Of a stretch of 64,000 bases of DNA, positions 60,741 through 64,000 are shown piece by piece (the first letter of the stretch is position 1; each line of letters opens with the position of its first letter). Below the pieces are notes generated by a model, which had not been told where the DNA came from, made no database searches, and was given only the letters and a program-made list of their open reading frames with translations. Origin of the DNA: Gracilaria gracilis (taxonomy: Eukaryota > Rhodophyta > Florideophyceae > Gracilariales > Gracilariaceae); assembly GCA_030374805.1 (NCBI GenBank), contig JARGSG010000183.1, positions 992,001 to 1,056,000 on the forward strand. The letters run 5' to 3'. The position numbers and the translations under genes are program-made.

Positions 60741-61847
60741 TTATGGCGGGTATGCGTTTTGCACCACACCCAGTAAACTCCGACCCTCATACTTCACATG
60801 ACTACGAGTGTATTCACACGGCGGGATGAAAATGAACCGCTGCTGGTCATCAAGCGCCAAACCAGCTCGTGTGCGCTTGATCAGGTAATCGATAAAGTCC
60901 TCGTATCCCGCTCGATCCTGCTCCGATTCCGGCTCAAAGTAAAGAACTGTCGCGTCTGCCATCACAAACGCCTGCAGATGTTGCAGATTAAAACGTCTTT
61001 CCACAACCAGCACTTCAGGGAGACCACAGTCCCCGATCGTCGCACCGCCGATTTGATGCGCCACTAGATTGCACATGAAGCGACCGGTCTTCTGCAGACG
61101 GCAGCGCCACTTGGGAATGCGCGATGCTTTCGGGTAAATCATTCTCCACCGATTGGGAGCATGAGGATCTACGGTACTGTCTATGAGCTTCCATGCATGA
61201 ATATCAGATTGCAAAGAACGCCACTGTCTAGTCACAAGCCACTTCCACTGTCTCTCACAACTGGCAAAAGCGTTCCACTTGGTGCAAACTTCACGACATC
61301 TGGCAAGGTTCTTGCCATCAAGAAAGGTGAAAATATGTTTGGTGATTTCATCCGGCAAAGTACCAAACAGCTGCTGCGGAGCAGCGCTTCCAGCCACCAC
61401 CGCGTTCTTGTGCGCTTTGGAGGCGGCGTTAAGCGAATCAACGGCGGCTTTTTCATTCTGCAATAGTAAGGTGCGGAGCGAATCGCGCAAAAAACTGGCC
61501 GAGGCGTGGTGAAGAGCCGGCTTGGCGGCGATGGAACTCAGTAGGTTGTGCAGCTGTTGCACAAGGGCAGGCACCGAATCAGGCGGAAAATGGTCCGGTT
61601 CATCCATGTCCTTGACGGAGGAGCTGGCGTCACTTTCAGCGGCGCGCAGTCGTTTGCAGCTCGGAGAAGGAGGGGCAGATAGCTCGACGCCGTACACGGC
61701 GGGTTCCGGGAGAATGAGCATTTCAAGCTCTCCCGGTTGGGGCTTTGGAGACAACATTGAGGCGGGGCGTTTTCGGGGGTTGGGGGGTGGGGGAGAATGG
61801 GATGGAGGTTGTTGATGCTCTGTCGGTGTTTGGCGACGAAGCGTCAT
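60741..61847 (-). CDS. F-box protein with an unassigned conserved C-terminal domain
   Basis: A 368-residue protein. Residues 1-60 are Pro/Ser-rich. The F-box is at about 160-205: LFGTLPDEITKHIFTFLDGKNLARCREVCTKWNAFA, expected to bind Skp1 in an SCF ubiquitin ligase. The following 160 residues look folded: WKWLVTRQWRSL, then KASRIPKWRCRLQKTGRFMCNLV, an aromatic strand region with VLYFEPESEQDRAGYEDFIDYL, and a conserved-looking end SLLGVVQNAYPP. No WD40, LRR or kelch repeats are seen, so the substrate-binding part is of an unassigned type. The longest frame starts at a TTG; the first ATG is 61847. Confidence 0.78.
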   Translation of the reverse strand: MTLRRQTPTEHQQPPSHSPPPPNPRKRPASMLSPKPQPGELEMLILPEPAVYGVELSAPPSPSCKRLRAAESDASSSVKDMDEPDHFPPDSVPALVQQLHNLLSSIAAKPALHHASASFLRDSLRTLLLQNEKAAVDSLNAASKAHKNAVVAGSAAPQQLFGTLPDEITKHIFTFLDGKNLARCREVCTKWNAFASCERQWKWLVTRQWRSLQSDIHAWKLIDSTVDPHAPNRWRMIYPKASRIPKWRCRLQKTGRFMCNLVAHQIGGATIGDCGLPEVLVVERRFNLQHLQAFVMADATVLYFEPESEQDRAGYEDFIDYLIKRTRAGLALDDQQRFIFIPPCEYTRSHVKYEGRSLLGVVQNAYPP

Positions 61848-62927
61848 GAGAACATCGCCGGAGCGAAGTGGGGGGTGGATTTGAGGAGCGTGCGAAGCGA
61901 AGTCGAGGCGAAAAAGGCGGGGGACGAAAGGCAACGAAGCTCGCGGGCGGGTGGTTTTGACGACGAGGGGAGCGTGAGACGAAACGGACGCGAGACGGGA
62001 CTCGACGGAAGGGACGCAAGTTTAGGAAGAACGGCCGAGCTGGAACGGGAGGGTTGGCAAGGCGCAGCGGACGTGAAGTTGGGTTGTGTGTTGCGGAGCG
62101 GGGCAGGTGCGGCAGCGGCGCACAGTGAAAAGCGCTTTTGGCACAACAGAGCGAAACGCGGTCGAGAGAAGGCAACGACTGCGGCACAAGCAAAAAGTGA
62201 ACGCAACCAATCGAACGCACTTGGCGTACGCGTGGTTTACGCACGCACACACGCGTTGCGTCGCGTGCCTGGACACGTGGACCCAAAGCGCTGTGAACGA
62301 CCGTTGTTGCGCTGTAAGTCAAAGTGGCGTGCGACGTGTACCGTTGAGCGTCTTGAAAAAAGCTGTCGCGTTCGGAGTCTCGAACCTGGCACCTCCTGCG
62401 ACGCGCACGAGCGCACGCGTACCCGCGCGGTAGCCGTCAGCAATAAAAGGCGCGCGCCGCGGCATGCGATCCGCCGGCGGGCGTCGCGTCCCGTTGTCAT
62501 CCGAGCGGAGGCATGGTTGTGCGAATGCCACAGCTGGATCGAAAGCCCTCGCTTGCGCACGTAGAAGATTTGCCCTACGGAAGCCTCTGTACTTGTGACA
62601 TGCTTCGCGGAGGCGACGTTTGACGCTCGTGCAAAGTTGGAAGCACTGGGGGAGGCCATGACTGGAGCACCTTGATCCCGCGCAGTGGCTGGCTGTAGGA
62701 ACACGAATTTGAGTGGCGGTGAGGATCACTCGCGGTTTCTGCGGTGGCAAACCACAATCTTTTTCTGCCAACGCCACCTTCAATTCTGCCCTTCACTTCT
62801 CATTTTCGTGATCGTCATCATCAAACACGACACGACACGACACGCTCAGCTGAACCACATACTCCTTCTCTTCACAAGTTATGTTTTTATACGCTACGTA
62901 TCTACGTACAGCTTTGCTTCTCCCGTC
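61848..62927. promoter_or_regulatory. Spacer upstream of the F-box gene
   Basis: 1.08 kb between the GNL1-type gene and the F-box gene, both on the minus strand. It is GC-rich near the F-box start and AT-richer towards the GNL1 stop. A CCAAT box lies near 62206. No gene or RNA is supported. Confidence 0.45.
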
Positions 62928-64000
62928 TCATTCGCTCTCGAGCAGCAGGAAGACGTTGCCACCGGCGCGCGAGCCACGAACATTAGGGCTCAACTCGTCG
63001 CTGTCGCTGTCGCTATCGCTAACGCTATCGCTATCACTAGCGCTCACACTTTCACTTTTATCGTTCACATCAACCATCGCAGGCACCTCCTTGTTTGAAA
63101 ACAAATCCTCGCCTTCCTGTTCGCCCACATATCCCGGCGGCACCGTCGCCAGTACAATTCGTCCATCAAGCGCCAACCGCAAGATGCTATTTGCCGCTCT
63201 GAACACGTCCAGTCGTGCCGCCTTAGCCGTACGGAATCCCCTCTTGAGCGCCCACGCCTCACAAATTTTCCATCCGGTCCACCCATCGCTAATATACCCT
63301 TCCTCCTGCACATATTCCTCCAGTCTATTCACAACAACGTCCAGGCCCAGTATATCCATCAGAGGCACACGCTCCGCCAAGTACTTCACACTGGCATATG
63401 GTTCTCGAACCTGGCTGATGGGGTACATTCCCGACAGAATCTGTAGTTCTCGTGTTGCTCGTCCAGGGAATACCAACCCTGGGCAATCACACAATCGAAC
63501 ACTCTCTGACAGGAAAATAGTCTGCAAGTGTTTCGTATGTCCTGGTGTGCGACTCGTGCTCACAACCTTCTTCTGAAAAATCCCATTGATTAGACTAGAC
63601 TTGCCCGCATTAGGGTGCCCAACAAATCCAATCGTGATCATATCTGCCCGTGCGCCATCTTGGCGAGATTCTTCTACTCTGTAACCCTCCGCTCGTCTTT
63701 CAGTTGTGTCCACCTCGCTGTCCGAACAATCGCTGTCATGATTAATGTGCCGCGACAAACCTCCCAATCTGCGTCTGTTCACAATCGACACATCTTCGTC
63801 ATCAGATTCAACCAGCTGGCCGCGCCATTCATCCAAGTAGGCTCGCCTCCTGGCATCCAAAGGCAACGACTTGATAGCAGCAAGCAACTGGTCAGCTCCC
63901 CAAGCAGCCAGCTTCGAGCGCGCCATCCGCCGCTCGCGTTTGCTCAGCAACTCCGAGTTTGCATCCTCAGGACGCAGCTTTGCATCCGGGTACGAACTGA
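62928..64000 (-). CDS. GNL1-type circularly permuted GTPase (5' end outside window)
   Basis: 357 codons including the stop are visible and the frame stays open to the window edge, so the start lies beyond 64000. The visible part holds the G1 loop GFVGHPNAGKSSLING, RTPGHTKHLQT (G2 area) and the G3 motif LCDCPGLVFPG. GNL1-specific blocks follow: ELQILSGMYPISQVREPYASV, WKICEAWALKRGFRTAKAARLDV and FRAANSILRLALDGRI. In this YlqF/GNL family the G4 (NKxD) and G5 motifs precede G1; they must lie upstream, outside the window. Relatives act in nucleolar ribosome assembly. A Ser/Asp repeat (SDSDS type) near the C-terminus is an acidic tail. An acidic insertion (VESDDEDVS, HDSDCSDSEV) lies just before G1. 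Confidence 0.9.
   Translation of the reverse strand, partial: SSYPDAKLRPEDANSELLSKRERRMARSKLAAWGADQLLAAIKSLPLDARRRAYLDEWRGQLVESDDEDVSIVNRRRLGGLSRHINHDSDCSDSEVDTTERRAEGYRVEESRQDGARADMITIGFVGHPNAGKSSLINGIFQKKVVSTSRTPGHTKHLQTIFLSESVRLCDCPGLVFPGRATRELQILSGMYPISQVREPYASVKYLAERVPLMDILGLDVVVNRLEEYVQEEGYISDGWTGWKICEAWALKRGFRTAKAARLDVFRAANSILRLALDGRIVLATVPPGYVGEQEGEDLFSNKEVPAMVDVNDKSESVSASDSDSVSDSDSDSDELSPNVRGSRAGGNVFLLLESE

Noticed and set aside
60741..61150. SPOC-like domain at the end of the F-box protein
   Set aside because: The FIPPCEY wording is only superficially similar; strand pattern and length do not give a convincing match.
62330..62420. GTTCGAGAC on the minus strand, suggesting a tRNA T-loop
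   Set aside because: The flanking five bases do not pair and no acceptor or anticodon arm can be built. I found no tRNA, rRNA or CRISPR array in the window.

Overview
The window looks like nuclear DNA from an intron-poor eukaryotic alga, most plausibly a florideophyte red alga. This is inferred, not proven. Evidence: almost all genes are single long open frames. Only two introns can be supported (131 and 132 bp, both GT-AG and both phase 0). Plant and algal families occur (RWP-RK factor, plastid-type TrpE, GT61 and fucosyltransferase-like glycosyltransferases) beside a WD40 STAND ATPase and an Akt-like PH kinase. Gene-bearing blocks are GC-rich with long GCGC runs in promoters. They are separated by AT-richer stretches carrying decayed transposons.

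Layout. 1-2.5 kb: spacer with a 737-bp MITE. 2.5-17.4 kb: branched-chain aminotransferase, a fucosyltransferase-like Golgi protein (-), an RWP-RK regulator, a CHY/CTCHY zinc-finger protein, a canonical bZIP (-) and a PH-domain AGC kinase. 17.4-30.1 kb: a gene-poor stretch with four 3' ends of one LINE family, a short P450-like gene (-), a possible small secreted protein (-) and the mRNA cap methyltransferase (-). 30.1-49 kb: NB-ARC/WD40 protein (-), YheT/ABHD-type hydrolase (+, one intron), tyrosine phosphatase (-, one intron), anthranilate synthase component I (+), an amine oxidase fused to what looks like a dead cyclopropane synthase domain (+), a GT61 glycosyltransferase (-) and a fifth LINE 3' end. 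49.4-59.8 kb: a head-to-tail array of four paralogous bZIP proteins (-). 59.8-64 kb: an F-box protein (-) and a GNL1-type circularly permuted GTPase that runs off the window (-).

The most interesting system is the bZIP array. The four proteins share an unrecognised N-terminal region of about 300 residues with a Cys cluster (CxxC...CxC) and a C-terminal zipper of regular heptads. All four have lost the near-invariant Arg of the bZIP basic region (Asn in three, His in one). The unrelated bZIP at 12.3 kb keeps it. This suggests a lineage-specific, locally expanded regulator family with altered DNA recognition. The promoter between the fucosyltransferase-like and RWP-RK genes has a dense group of ACGT cores, the typical bZIP target, partly inside a 44-bp tandem duplication.

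Two enzymes, TrpE and the aminotransferase, carry N-terminal extensions that suggest organelle import. Fucosyltransferase-like and GT61 proteins are type II membrane proteins and probably serve wall or matrix glycan synthesis. Kinase, phosphatase, F-box, CHY-finger and STAND proteins are signalling or regulatory. I see no operon-like logic linking the genes; apart from the bZIP array they look like ordinary neighbours.
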